In this document: in pieces, positions 16,190-24,356 of the stretch | Position numbering within the stretch: the first letter of the stretch is position 1 | Layout of the letters: each line of letters opens with the position of its first letter | Origin: Acutalibacter sp. | GTDB lineage: Bacteria > Bacillota > Clostridia > Oscillospirales > Acutalibacteraceae | DNA length: 64,000 bases | Direction: 5' to 3' | NCBI GenBank assembly: GCA_020025775.1 | Contig: JAHHRN010000007.1 | Span: forward strand, 1 to 64,000 | Program-made: the position numbers and the translations under genes | Notes under the pieces: generated by a model | What the model saw: the letters and a program-made list of their open reading frames with translations, nothing else | What the model was told of the DNA's origin: nothing | The model's database searches: none

Positions 16190-17263
16190 ATGAAAGCATA
16201 TTTAATGCTTCTCGACGGTTCTGTGTTTGAAGGAACCGCACACGGAGATTTTAAAGAGACCGTTTGTGAGATTGCCTATAATACCGCAATGGCTGGGTAT
16301 GTAGAAGCGCTGACCGATCCTGCTAACATGGGGCAGGGTATGCTGATGAGCTATCCGTTAATCGGCGGTGCAGGAATTTGTAAAGAGGATTTTGAGAGCG
16401 ACAGCGTAAAGGCGGCGGCTCTCTTGGTACATGAGCTTTGCTCTGCACCCTCCAACTTCAGAAGTGAAGGCACTTTAGAAGAACTCTTAAAGGAATACGG
16501 TGTACCGTGCATCTCGGATTTAGACACGAGAGCGATTGTTCGTCACTTAGGTAAGAACGGCGCAATGAAGGGTATTTTAACCGCAGATATTTCTGATAAA
16601 GAAGCCCTCTTAAAGAAAGTAAAAGAAACCGAAGTTGTACCGAGCTTAAAAGAAGCTTCTTTAAAGGAAGTTACTGTATTCGGTGCAGAAAATCAAGGTG
16701 CAAGCGTTGCGTTCTTCGACTTCGGCACACAGAAGAGCGTCATCGACCAGTTTATTGCACGTGATTGCAAAGTAACGGTTTATCCGGCAGATACTAAAGC
16801 AGAAGAAATTTTAAAGGCAAATCCACAGGTCATCTTCCTTTCCGAAGGCCCCGGCAATCCGAATGATTACACCGAGCAGGTAGAAGCCGTAAAGGTTCTC
16901 AAAGAAAGCGGCATCCCGATGCTCGCTGTCGGCCTCGGTCATGAGCTCCTCGCACTCGCTGAGGGTGCTAAAGTAGAAAAAATGCACACCGGTCACCACG
17001 GCAGCAACTACCCCGTGTCCGTACCGCATCTCGGTAAGGCATTCTTAACCGTGCAGAATCACAGCTATGCGGTTTCGGAAGAAAATCTTCCTGAGAGCAT
17101 TGAAATTATGGCAAACAACGTCAACGACGGCAGTGTAGAAGCGATGCGTCTTAAAAATAAGCCGATCATTTCCGTTCAGTTCCATCCGGCTGCAAAGGTT
17201 GGCCCGCAAAGCACAGACTTTATTTACGATGAAATTTTAGCACTTGCAAAGGAGGCAAAATAA
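16190..17263 (+). CDS. carA: Carbamoyl-phosphate synthase small subunit with a degenerate glutaminase active site
   Basis: A 357-residue CarA with both domains: the N-terminal half (CEIAYNTAMAGYVEALTDP) and the class I glutamine amidotransferase half. The active site is altered. The nucleophile motif CLGHQ reads GLGHE, so Cys is Gly248 and the Gln is Glu252. In the HPE motif the sequence is FHPAAK, so His332 stays but Glu is Ala334. The surrounding fold (SEGPGNP, GHHGSNYPV, VQNHSYAV) is conserved. By analogy with ammonia-dependent CPS I, which also lost the Cys, this subunit should not hydrolyse glutamine and may only stabilise CarB. Stop and carB start share TAATG. Confidence 0.93.
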   Translation: MKAYLMLLDGSVFEGTAHGDFKETVCEIAYNTAMAGYVEALTDPANMGQGMLMSYPLIGGAGICKEDFESDSVKAAALLVHELCSAPSNFRSEGTLEELLKEYGVPCISDLDTRAIVRHLGKNGAMKGILTADISDKEALLKKVKETEVVPSLKEASLKEVTVFGAENQGASVAFFDFGTQKSVIDQFIARDCKVTVYPADTKAEEILKANPQVIFLSEGPGNPNDYTEQVEAVKVLKESGIPMLAVGLGHELLALAEGAKVEKMHTGHHGSNYPVSVPHLGKAFLTVQNHSYAVSEENLPESIEIMANNVNDGSVEAMRLKNKPIISVQFHPAAKVGPQSTDFIYDEILALAKEAK

Positions 17264-20200
17264 TGCGCGATCAGAGTATCAAAAAAGTAATGGTATTAGG
17301 CTCCGGTCCCATTATTATCGGACAGGCTGCTGAATTCGACTACGCCGGCACACAGGCTTGCCGTTCCTTAAAAGAAGAAGGCATCGAGGTTGTGCTTGTA
17401 AACTCCAACCCCGCAACCATTATGACCGACGGTGACATTGCAGACAAGGTTTATATTGAACCCTTAACCGTGCCGACCGTTACCAAAATTATTGAAAAAG
17501 AAAAACCCGACTCCGTGCTCCCGACCCTTGGCGGTCAGACCGGCTTGAATCTCGCTATGGAGCTCGACGAACTCGGCGTTTTAAAGGCAAATAACGTTCG
17601 CTTAATCGGTATCAATGCGGCTTCCATTAAAAAGGCAGAAGACAGACAGGAATTTAAAGATACCATGGAAAAAATCGGCGAGCCCTGCATCGAGTCCTTG
17701 GTTGTACACGATGTAGAATCTGCTGTAGATTTCTCCGCCAAAATCGGTTATCCCGTTATCGTTCGTCCGGCATTCACCTTGGGCGGTACCGGCGGCGGTA
17801 TTGCTTATGATGAAGAAGAGCTTCGCGAAATCTGCGCGAACGGTCTTCGTCTTTCCCGCGTAACCGAAGTTTTGATTGAAAAATGTATCTCCGGCTGGAA
17901 AGAAATCGAGTTTGAAGTTATGCGTGACTCTAACGGTAACTGCATTACCGTTTGCAGCATGGAAAACCTTGACCCGGTTGGTATCCACACCGGCGACTCT
18001 ATCGTTGTTGCACCGACCCAGACGCTTATGAACAAAGAGTATCAGATGCTTCGTGCAGCAGCTCTCAATATCATTGAAGAATTAGACATCGAAGGCGGTT
18101 GTAACGTACAGTTTGCATTAGAGCCCAATTCCTTCCAGTATGCGGTTATCGAGGTTAACCCCAGAGTTTCCCGTTCTTCCGCACTCGCTTCCAAGGCAAC
18201 CGGTTTCCCGATTGCTCGTGTTGCCGCAAAGATTGCGCTTGGTCTTACACTTGACGAAATCCGCAATGCAGTTACCGGCAAGACTTACGCTTACTTCGAG
18301 CCGACCATTGACTACTGCGTAGTTAAGTTCCCGAAGTGGCCCTTCGATAAGTTCGTTACCGCAAAGCGTACCCTCGGTACACAGATGAAGGCAACCGGCG
18401 AAGTTATGGCGATTGCCAGAACCTTTGAATCCGCTTTGCAGAAGGCGATGCATTCCTTAGAGGAAAACAGAAAGAGCCTTCTTCACGATGACTTCCTTGC
18501 ACTTTCCGACAAGGAATTAGAAGAAATCATTCACGTAGCCGACAACACCCGTGTTTATGCGGTTGCCGCCGCTATTTATAACGAAATGCCGCTTGAAAAG
18601 ATTTACGACATCACAAAGATTGATATGTGGTTCCTTTCCAAGATTAAGCGCATTGTTGATATGGAAAAGCTTCTTATGACCGGTCGCTGTGATGCAGAAA
18701 CCCTCTTAGAAGCTAAGAAATTAGGCTTTACCGATGATGTTATCGCAAAGAATATCGGCACAACCGAAAATGCGATTCGTCATCTTCGTATGATTTGGAA
18801 TATTAAACCGGGCTTCTCCCTCGTAGATACCTGCGCCGCAGAGTTCTCCGCACAGACCCCGTATTACTATTCCGATTACGGCATCGAAAACGAAGTCGAT
18901 ACCACCCACCGCAAAAAGAAAATCATGGTTCTCGGTTCCGGCCCGATTCGTATCGGTCAGGGCGTTGAATTTGACTACTGCTCCGTACACTCTGTTTGGG
19001 CATTAAAGCAGGCAGGCTGCGAAGCGATCATCGTCAACAACAACCCCGAAACCGTTTCCACCGACTTCGACGTTTCCGACAAGCTTTACTTTGAACCGCT
19101 TACTCCCGAATATGTCACCAACATTGTTGACATGGAACAGCCCGACGGCGCAATCGTTCAGTTCGGCGGTCAGACAGCGATTAAATTAACCAAGACCCTC
19201 CACGACTTGGGCGTAAATATTTTAGGTACCGATGCGGACCACGTAGACGCCGCAGAAGACAGAGAGCGTTTCGACGAAATCCTCGAATACTGCGACATCG
19301 CTCGTCCGAAAGGTCAAACCGTTTTCACCACCTCTGAAGCTTTGGTTGCTGCACACAGCCTCGGCTATCCTGTTTTGGTTCGTCCCAGCTACGTTTTGGG
19401 CGGTCAGGGCATGCAGATTGCCGCAAGCGACGAGGACATCATGGAGTTCATGGATTTAATCACCAGAACCATCCCCGACCTCTCCGAGCATCCCGTACTC
19501 ATTGATAAATACTTAATGGGTCAGGAAGTAGAAGTTGACGCCATTTGCGACGGCAAGGACGTTTTGATTCCGGGTATCATGGAGCATATCGACCGTGCAG
19601 GTATCCACTCCGGCGACTCCATTTCCGTATATCCGACCGTATCTCTTTCCGATGCAGTGCAAAAGACCATCGTCGATTACACCATGCGTTTGGCTTCCGC
19701 ACTTCACGTTATCGGTATGATGAACATTCAGTTCATCGTGCTCAACGAAAAGGTTTATATCATCGAAGTAAACCCGCGTTCTTCCAGAACTGTTCCTTAC
19801 ATCAGTAAGGTTACCGGTATTCCGGCAATTTCTCTTGCAACCCGCACCATGCTTGGCGAAAAGCTGGCAGACATGGGCTTTGGCACCGGTCTTTACAAGC
19901 AGAGCGGCTACTATGCAATCAAGCTTCCGGTATTCTCCTTCGAAAAGATTATCGACGCTGACCCGTACTTAGGTCCGGAAATGAAATCCACCGGCGAAGT
20001 ACTCGGTATTTCCAAGGACTTCAACGAAGCTCTCTTAAAGGCATTCGACGGCGGCGGTGTAAGCCTTCCGAAGGACGGCAAGATTATCGTAACCGTTCGT
20101 GACAAGGATAAAGCTGAAATCTGCGAAATGCTCAAAGAGTTCAAGGATTCCGACTTCAAGTTCTATGCAACCCCTGGCACCAGAAAGGCGCTTCTTGAGG

Positions 20201-20481
20201 CAGGCTTTGAAGATGTGAAACCGGTCAACCCGATTACCGGCGACAGCCCGAATATCATGGACATGCTCCATGCAGGCGATGTTTCCCTCATCATCAACAC
20301 ACCGACCCACGGTCGTGTGCCGAGCCGTGACGGCTTTAAGCTTCGCCGTATGTCCGTAGAGAGCGGCACTTCCTGCCTTACCTCTCTCGATGCTGCAAAA
20401 GCACTTATGCAAAGTACCTTCATCGTACCGAGCGACAAGATGTCTCTCACCGATATTGCAAAATTAAAGGTGCAGAAATAA
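17263..20481 (+). CDS. carB: Carbamoyl-phosphate synthase large subunit
   Basis: A 1072-residue CarB. It has duplicated ATP-grasp halves (KVMVLGSGPIIIGQAAEFDY at the start, GSGPIRIGQGVEFDYCSVH near residue 555), each with a glycine-rich loop (PAFTLGGTGGG and PSYVLGGQGMQ), plus a C-terminal MGS-like allosteric domain (KFYATPGTRKALLEAGFEDV). It makes carbamoyl phosphate from bicarbonate, two ATP and ammonia for pyrimidines and arginine. All catalytic blocks look intact, so ammonia-driven synthesis is plausible despite the altered CarA. No pyr or arg genes are adjacent and no PyrR leader is seen. Confidence 0.97.
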   Translation: MRDQSIKKVMVLGSGPIIIGQAAEFDYAGTQACRSLKEEGIEVVLVNSNPATIMTDGDIADKVYIEPLTVPTVTKIIEKEKPDSVLPTLGGQTGLNLAMELDELGVLKANNVRLIGINAASIKKAEDRQEFKDTMEKIGEPCIESLVVHDVESAVDFSAKIGYPVIVRPAFTLGGTGGGIAYDEEELREICANGLRLSRVTEVLIEKCISGWKEIEFEVMRDSNGNCITVCSMENLDPVGIHTGDSIVVAPTQTLMNKEYQMLRAAALNIIEELDIEGGCNVQFALEPNSFQYAVIEVNPRVSRSSALASKATGFPIARVAAKIALGLTLDEIRNAVTGKTYAYFEPTIDYCVVKFPKWPFDKFVTAKRTLGTQMKATGEVMAIARTFESALQKAMHSLEENRKSLLHDDFLALSDKELEEIIHVADNTRVYAVAAAIYNEMPLEKIYDITKIDMWFLSKIKRIVDMEKLLMTGRCDAETLLEAKKLGFTDDVIAKNIGTTENAIRHLRMIWNIKPGFSLVDTCAAEFSAQTPYYYSDYGIENEVDTTHRKKKIMVLGSGPIRIGQGVEFDYCSVHSVWALKQAGCEAIIVNNNPETVSTDFDVSDKLYFEPLTPEYVTNIVDMEQPDGAIVQFGGQTAIKLTKTLHDLGVNILGTDADHVDAAEDRERFDEILEYCDIARPKGQTVFTTSEALVAAHSLGYPVLVRPSYVLGGQGMQIAASDEDIMEFMDLITRTIPDLSEHPVLIDKYLMGQEVEVDAICDGKDVLIPGIMEHIDRAGIHSGDSISVYPTVSLSDAVQKTIVDYTMRLASALHVIGMMNIQFIVLNEKVYIIEVNPRSSRTVPYISKVTGIPAISLATRTMLGEKLADMGFGTGLYKQSGYYAIKLPVFSFEKIIDADPYLGPEMKSTGEVLGISKDFNEALLKAFDGGGVSLPKDGKIIVTVRDKDKAEICEMLKEFKDSDFKFYATPGTRKALLEAGFEDVKPVNPITGDSPNIMDMLHAGDVSLIINTPTHGRVPSRDGFKLRRMSVESGTSCLTSLDAAKALMQSTFIVPSDKMSLTDIAKLKVQK

Positions 20482-20486
20482 GTTCT

Positions 20487-20522
20487 AAAGAGCAGACTGC
20501 TTTGCGGCAGTCTGCTCTTTTT
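20487..20522 (+). terminator. carAB terminator
   Basis: AAGAGCAGACTGC and GCAGTCTGCTCTT pair around a five-base loop, followed by Ts. Confidence 0.9.
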
Positions 20523-20627
20523 GCTTTATGCGTGTTTTTATAAATTAAAAATTTGTTTTATGATTTTGCCGCTTTGTAAAGTGTATGTGCTTTACAAAAT
20601 GTGCATTTAAGAAAGAAGGGAAACCGT

Positions 20628-21656
20628 ATGACTATCGTTTGGATTTTGCTGGGTATCGTTGCCGCAGTGGCCTTATTGCTTTTAATTTTTGCAAAAGTTG
20701 TAGAGAATTTTGCGTTCGGCAAGCGAGAAGAGGGGAATCCCTATTTGCGGTATTTTACCGCCGAGGATTTTGAGGGCTTACAGGCAAAGCCCGTCAAATT
20801 TCCCAATGCCGAGGGCGATACACTGCGCGGAAACCTTTATTTTAAAGGGAATATCGAAGATAAAAAAGCCCTGCTCGTGTTTGTGCATGGCATGGGCGGC
20901 GGGCATTTAAGCTATACCACAGAGCTGAATTTCTTTGCGGAGCAGGGCTATTTAGTGCTTGCTTATGATAATACAGGCACGATGGCGTCCGAGGGCAAAT
21001 CCCTCAAAAGCATGACACACAGCATTTCCGATTTGTGTGCGGCATTGCAATTTGTAAAGGAAAACAACCTTACAAACTCCTTGCCCATTTTGCTTGTCGG
21101 TCACTCTTGGGGTGCTTATACAGTTTGCCGTGTTTTGCAGTATGCACCCGAAGTTAAGGGTGTTGTGGCGTTCTCCGCGCCCGAAAATCAGCCCCAGCTC
21201 TTCTGTGACCAAGTCAAACAGCAAGCCGGGCTTTCCGTGCCTTTCTTAAAACCGTTTTTTGCTTTTTGGGAGCGGCTTGGTGTCGATAAAAAGACTACAC
21301 AAAATACCTCTGCGGCGCTTTTACAAACGGATGTTCCCGTGCTTCTCTTCCACGGCGAAGCCGACCCGGTTGTGCCGCTTTCCAATGCCGCGGTTTCCAA
21401 TCCTGTGCTATGCGAAAAAGGTAATATGGAAATCGAGGTTTACCCCGACAAACAGCACAATGTTTATGCCACACGTGAAGCGGAGCAGTATATCGCCGAT
21501 AGCTTCGGAAAGCTCACCGCTCTTTTAAAAGAAAAGAAAACAGACGAAGCGAAAGTGCTTTCGGAATCTTTGGATTTTCGCAAAATGTGCGAAGAGGATG
21601 CCGAGGTTATGGAAAGAACTGCCGCATTTTTGAAGCGCTGTCTGCAAAATCAATAA
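20628..21656 (+). CDS. Membrane-anchored alpha/beta hydrolase
   Basis: A 342-residue protein from the ATG behind GAAAGGGAAA; an in-frame start 27 bases upstream lacks a ribosome site. An N-terminal hydrophobic helix (about residues 3-25) anchors it. The alpha/beta-hydrolase domain shows VFVHGMGGG (oxyanion side), nucleophile Ser in VGHSWGAY, acid Asp in HGEADPVVP and His in KQHNVY. It resembles serine aminopeptidase/monoglyceride-lipase-like hydrolases; substrate unknown. Single gene with a downstream terminator. Confidence 0.85.
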   Translation: MTIVWILLGIVAAVALLLLIFAKVVENFAFGKREEGNPYLRYFTAEDFEGLQAKPVKFPNAEGDTLRGNLYFKGNIEDKKALLVFVHGMGGGHLSYTTELNFFAEQGYLVLAYDNTGTMASEGKSLKSMTHSISDLCAALQFVKENNLTNSLPILLVGHSWGAYTVCRVLQYAPEVKGVVAFSAPENQPQLFCDQVKQQAGLSVPFLKPFFAFWERLGVDKKTTQNTSAALLQTDVPVLLFHGEADPVVPLSNAAVSNPVLCEKGNMEIEVYPDKQHNVYATREAEQYIADSFGKLTALLKEKKTDEAKVLSESLDFRKMCEEDAEVMERTAAFLKRCLQNQ

Positions 21657-21662
21657 ATCTAA

Positions 21663-21691
21663 GAAGCCTCACTGCGGTGGGGCTTTTCTTT
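21663..21691 (+). terminator. Terminator of the alpha/beta hydrolase gene
   Basis: AAGCCTCAC and GTGGGGCTT pair around TGCG, followed by a T-rich run. Confidence 0.75.
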
Positions 21692-21798
21692 TGCCACAAA
21701 GTGCACAAAGCCCTAAAAATTCGCATAGAATGGAATACTCCCCGAGTGAGAGCCTTCGGGTTTTCACAAAAATTTCTAAAAAATGTTTATGAAAGAGA

Positions 21799-21829
21799 TT
21801 TGATGGGAAAACTAGCCTTAGACATCAAA
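21799..21829. promoter_or_regulatory. Inverted repeat upstream of mazF
   Basis: TTTGATG (21799-21805) and CATCAAA (21823-21829) flank a 17-base spacer just before the ribosome site. It could be an operator or an RNA hairpin; weak evidence. Confidence 0.25.
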
Positions 21830-21852
21830 TTTTCTTTTGGAGCGTGATGCAC

Positions 21853-22206
21853 ATGCAAGTTCGGCGCGGGGATATTTATTATGCGGATTTGAGTCCTGTG
21901 GTCGGCTCGGAGCAAGGCGGTATGCGTCCTGTTCTGATTGTTCAAAACGATGTGGGCAACAAATATAGCCCAACCGTCATCGCGGCGGCAATCACCAGTC
22001 AGAAATTCAAAAATCAACTGCCAACGCATATCAAAGTGCATGCAGACCATTGCGGCTTGCAAAAAGATTCTATTGTTCTTTTGGAACAAGTTCGGACTCT
22101 CGACAAAAAGCGTCTCAAAGAGCGCATGGGAAACTTACCGCAAAATGAAATGGAAAAAATCAACAGAGCTATATCTGTCTCTTTCGGTTTACCCGCAGAA
22201 AATTAA
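21853..22206 (+). CDS. MazF/NdoA-type endoribonuclease toxin without a visible antitoxin gene
   Basis: A 117-residue PemK/MazF-fold protein very close to Bacillus NdoA: RRGDIYYADLSPVVGSEQGG, RPVLIVQNDVGN, AAAITSQ, LPTHIKV and LLEQVRTLDKKRL. It should cleave mRNA at a specific short sequence, presumably UACAU-like as in NdoA. The start is placed by homology; GTG and ATG codons 9 and 6 bases upstream are alternatives behind the same GGAG. No MazE/NdoAI antitoxin frame lies directly upstream (21692-21840 is empty) or downstream, so the partner is elsewhere or missing. Confidence 0.9.
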   Translation: MQVRRGDIYYADLSPVVGSEQGGMRPVLIVQNDVGNKYSPTVIAAAITSQKFKNQLPTHIKVHADHCGLQKDSIVLLEQVRTLDKKRLKERMGNLPQNEMEKINRAISVSFGLPAEN

Positions 22207-22210
22207 AGAA

Positions 22211-22246
22211 AAAGCTGTCTCCCGATAGGTGGAGGCAGCTTTTTTT
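22211..22246 (+). terminator. mazF terminator
   Basis: AAAGCTGTCTCC pairs with GGAGGCAGCTTT, followed by Ts. Confidence 0.85.
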
Positions 22247-22321
22247 GTTTGAAAAATTTTGTCAGGAACATAATTTCTATTTTCTATGGCAAACTAATAA
22301 AAAAGAGAAAGGAGAATTCAA

Positions 22322-22507
22322 ATGTCGAATTTAACCACCGAAGAATTAAAAGGACTTTCGGAAACCTTAGGGGCGGAAAAGGTTTTAATCCAAAAATACA
22401 AAAACTATGCCAAGATGACCGCTGACCCGACCATTCGAGCTATGTGTGAGCAGTTGGCTGGTCAGCACATGAACCATTACGACACGTTAATGATGAATTT
22501 TCAGTAA
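22322..22507 (+). CDS. Small coat-F-like protein
   Basis: A 61-residue helical protein (TTEELKGLSETLGAEKVLIQ; ending GQHMNHYDTLMMNF). It looks like half of the CotF ferritin-like two-helix module. It sits 11 bp before a second CotF-like gene, an arrangement familiar from clostridial genomes. It is probably a spore-coat component or companion; the small size prevents a firmer call. Ribosome site AAAGGAG. Confidence 0.7.
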   Translation: MSNLTTEELKGLSETLGAEKVLIQKYKNYAKMTADPTIRAMCEQLAGQHMNHYDTLMMNFQ

Positions 22508-22518
22508 AGGAGCAAGTC

Positions 22519-22800
22519 ATGCCAAACGAACAAAATTTAGCCCTTTGTGACCAGGAGATTTTAGAGGATATTCTCTCCTCACAAAAGCACGCGACTGCAA
22601 TGTATAACACCTATTCCGGCGAATGCAAAAACACCACCTTGCAGGGCGATATGCTCAATATTTTGCGCGATGAGCATAACATGCAGTACAGCGTGTTCCA
22701 GGAAATGGAAAAACGCGGCTGGTATAAAACCGAGCAGGCAGAGCAAACCAAGGTGGATGAAGCCAAAACCAAATTCGAAAATATAAAGAGCGATTTTTAA
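22519..22800 (+). CDS. Spore coat protein, CotF family
   Basis: A 93-residue helical protein with the coat-F pattern: LCDQEILEDILSSQKHAT, MYNTYSGECKN, LRDEHNMQYSVFQEMEKRGWY. CotF-family proteins occur in the spore coat; the exact role is uncertain. Co-transcribed with the preceding small gene (AAAGGAG site, 11-bp gap). Supports a spore-forming host, in agreement with the spoIIA operon 8 kb away. Confidence 0.85.
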   Translation: MPNEQNLALCDQEILEDILSSQKHATAMYNTYSGECKNTTLQGDMLNILRDEHNMQYSVFQEMEKRGWYKTEQAEQTKVDEAKTKFENIKSDF

Positions 22801-22818
22801 ATTCGCGCTACGAAAAAA

Positions 22819-22870
22819 TTGCAAAACGCCCCGCCTTATGGTAAAATGATGCCAAAAGGGGAGGCGTTTT
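22819..22870 (+). promoter_or_regulatory. Promoter embedded in a terminator hairpin ahead of the GNAT gene
   Basis: TTGCAA (22819-22824) and TAAAAT (22842-22847), 17 bp apart, form a promoter for the next gene. AAAACGCC (22823-22830) pairs with GGCGTTTT, which follows the run AAAGGGGA, forming a terminator-like stem for the coat operon. The promoter therefore lies within the stem-loop, and the GNAT ribosome site lies in its right arm. Confidence 0.55.
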
Positions 22871-22874
22871 TCTT

Positions 22875-23432
22875 ATGAATATCCGAAAAGCCCAAGAAAA
22901 AGACATTAAAACTATGGAAAAAATCTGTATTGAGACGGCTCCGCCTGCTTTGCAAAAGGATGAACGGACAAGGGAAATCACTTTACAGACCTATCATAAA
23001 TTTTACACCAGAGCTTCCCTCGAGAACTGCTTTGTTGCCGTGGACGAACAGGATGAAGCGGTGGGGTATATCCTTTGCGCGCCCGATTATGAAACCTATC
23101 TTGCTGAGTTTAGACAGACGGAATTACGAAAAATCTTTCGCTTGCATCCCTTAAAAGGCATTTATGCCTATGGCGAGTCGTTAACGCAAAAGCTCTATGC
23201 GAAAGCCTTTCCGGCGCATTTGCACATTGATATTTTAGAGCCTTATCACAGAATGGGGCTTGGTACAGCGCTTATGGAGGCTTTGAAAGCACATTTAAAA
23301 GAGCAACACTGTAAAGGCATATTCCTTTCCGTCGGGAAAGCAAATACAGGGGCAGTAGCTTTCTATCAATCGCAGAATTTTAAAATTTTAAAGACAATCG
23401 GCGGCGCACATTTGATGGGCTGTTCCCTCTGA
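22875..23432 (+). CDS. GNAT family N-acetyltransferase
   Basis: A 185-residue acetyl-CoA-dependent acetyltransferase: N-terminal MNIRKAQEKDIKTMEKIC, a central strand with AVGYILCAPDYETY, and the acetyl-CoA loop region HIDILEPYHRMGLGTALMEAL, where Gln/Arg-x-x-Gly-x-Gly/Ala is represented by RMGLGT. It ends NTGAVAFYQSQNFKILKTIG. It resembles GNATs annotated as O-GlcNAcase-adjacent acetyltransferases, but the substrate is unknown. It has its own promoter and terminator. Confidence 0.88.
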   Translation: MNIRKAQEKDIKTMEKICIETAPPALQKDERTREITLQTYHKFYTRASLENCFVAVDEQDEAVGYILCAPDYETYLAEFRQTELRKIFRLHPLKGIYAYGESLTQKLYAKAFPAHLHIDILEPYHRMGLGTALMEALKAHLKEQHCKGIFLSVGKANTGAVAFYQSQNFKILKTIGGAHLMGCSL

Positions 23433-23460
23433 AATGAGGAATTGCCGCGATTAAACCGCA

Positions 23461-23500
23461 AAAAACGGGATACCCTATAAAGAGTATCCCGTTTTATTTT
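23461..23500. terminator. Bidirectional terminator
   Basis: AAACGGGATAC and GTATCCCGTTT pair; placed between the convergent GNAT and Pr6Pr-like genes. Confidence 0.85.
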
Positions 23501-23523
23501 TCTGTTTTAGTATTTTCTTTTGT

Positions 23524-24195
23524 TTATTTCTTCTTGCCGCGGATTTTACCGAGTGCCCAGTCCAAGAGGAAGAGCAAATAGCCAATCGACAGGAAACCGA
23601 TGGCAATGCACACCACGGTTAAAATCACCTTGTTCGTGCCGTTGACCGCTTCATCTAAGAAAAGGTAGGGGTAGGCGCTTTTGGTTTTGCCAAAGTGGAA
23701 TACCAAAGAGCCGAACTTGGCGCGAAGCAAAAGGAAGATGCCGTAAAGCGCAGGGAAAATAAGACCCGCCGGCGGATAAAGGGCTTTGTACTGCCCCTTC
23801 GGTACAAATAAAAGATAGTCGAGCAGAACCAAAATCGGGAACAGATAATAGGCTAAGAAGTGCAGAGCACCGCTCGAATACATGCCGTATTGCAGGTCAC
23901 CTGTCGAAGCAATGGCACCGCTACCCGAAAGAAAGGGAACGGCAATGCCTGCCGCGAAAATGCTGACCATAACAGCACCCTTTAAGAGTGGATGTTCCTT
24001 GCCCTTCTGGGTGCAGACAAGATAAAAGAAATAGAAAAAACCGAGAAAATAAACTAAGGGCGTAAAATAGCAAAGCATACGCTTTACGCCTGTGCTCGTG
24101 CCAAGGTTCATAAACTGCAAAAAGAGTGAAAATTCGCAGACACAAAGCACACAAAGTCTAAAAAAGGTGCGGAAAGAATTGCTTTTCAGATACAT
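23524..24195 (-). CDS. Pr6Pr-like integral membrane protein (FAR-17a/AIG1-like)
   Basis: A 223-residue protein with about six hydrophobic helices. HFLAYYLFPILVLLDYLLF followed by PKGQY, and later SAYPYLFLD, match the Pr6Pr family pattern of a His/Pro helix, LDxLLF and YPYxFLD. The start is the ATG behind AAGGAG; a TTG six codons upstream overlaps that ribosome site. Relatives include FAR-17a/AIG1-like proteins, some of which are lipid hydrolases in eukaryotes; bacterial function is unknown. Single gene. Confidence 0.75.
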   Translation of the reverse strand: MYLKSNSFRTFFRLCVLCVCEFSLFLQFMNLGTSTGVKRMLCYFTPLVYFLGFFYFFYLVCTQKGKEHPLLKGAVMVSIFAAGIAVPFLSGSGAIASTGDLQYGMYSSGALHFLAYYLFPILVLLDYLLFVPKGQYKALYPPAGLIFPALYGIFLLLRAKFGSLVFHFGKTKSAYPYLFLDEAVNGTNKVILTVVCIAIGFLSIGYLLFLLDWALGKIRGKKK

Positions 24196-24271
24196 GGGAA
24201 AAATCTCCTTCAAAAATCTTCTAATATGATAGCATTTTTTAAGGGAATTCGCAATTCTTTTTGCAAAACGA

Positions 24272-24310
24272 TTGAAATATTCACAATTAGAATTTATAAT
24301 GAAATTATAA
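24272..24310 (+). promoter_or_regulatory. Rubrerythrin promoter with PerR-like inverted repeat
   Basis: TTGAAA (24272-24277) and TATAAT (24295-24300), 17 bp apart. Overlapping the -10 is a perfect inverted repeat, TTATAAT-GAA-ATTATAA (24294-24310). Half sites equal those of the PerR box TTATAATnATTATAA, but the spacer is three bases instead of one. Peroxide control of clostridial rubrerythrin by PerR is known; binding here is inference. Confidence 0.65.
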
Positions 24311-24356
24311 GAGGTCTAGAAAAGACTTCTGATTTTTAAGAAAGCGGTGATCCAAA

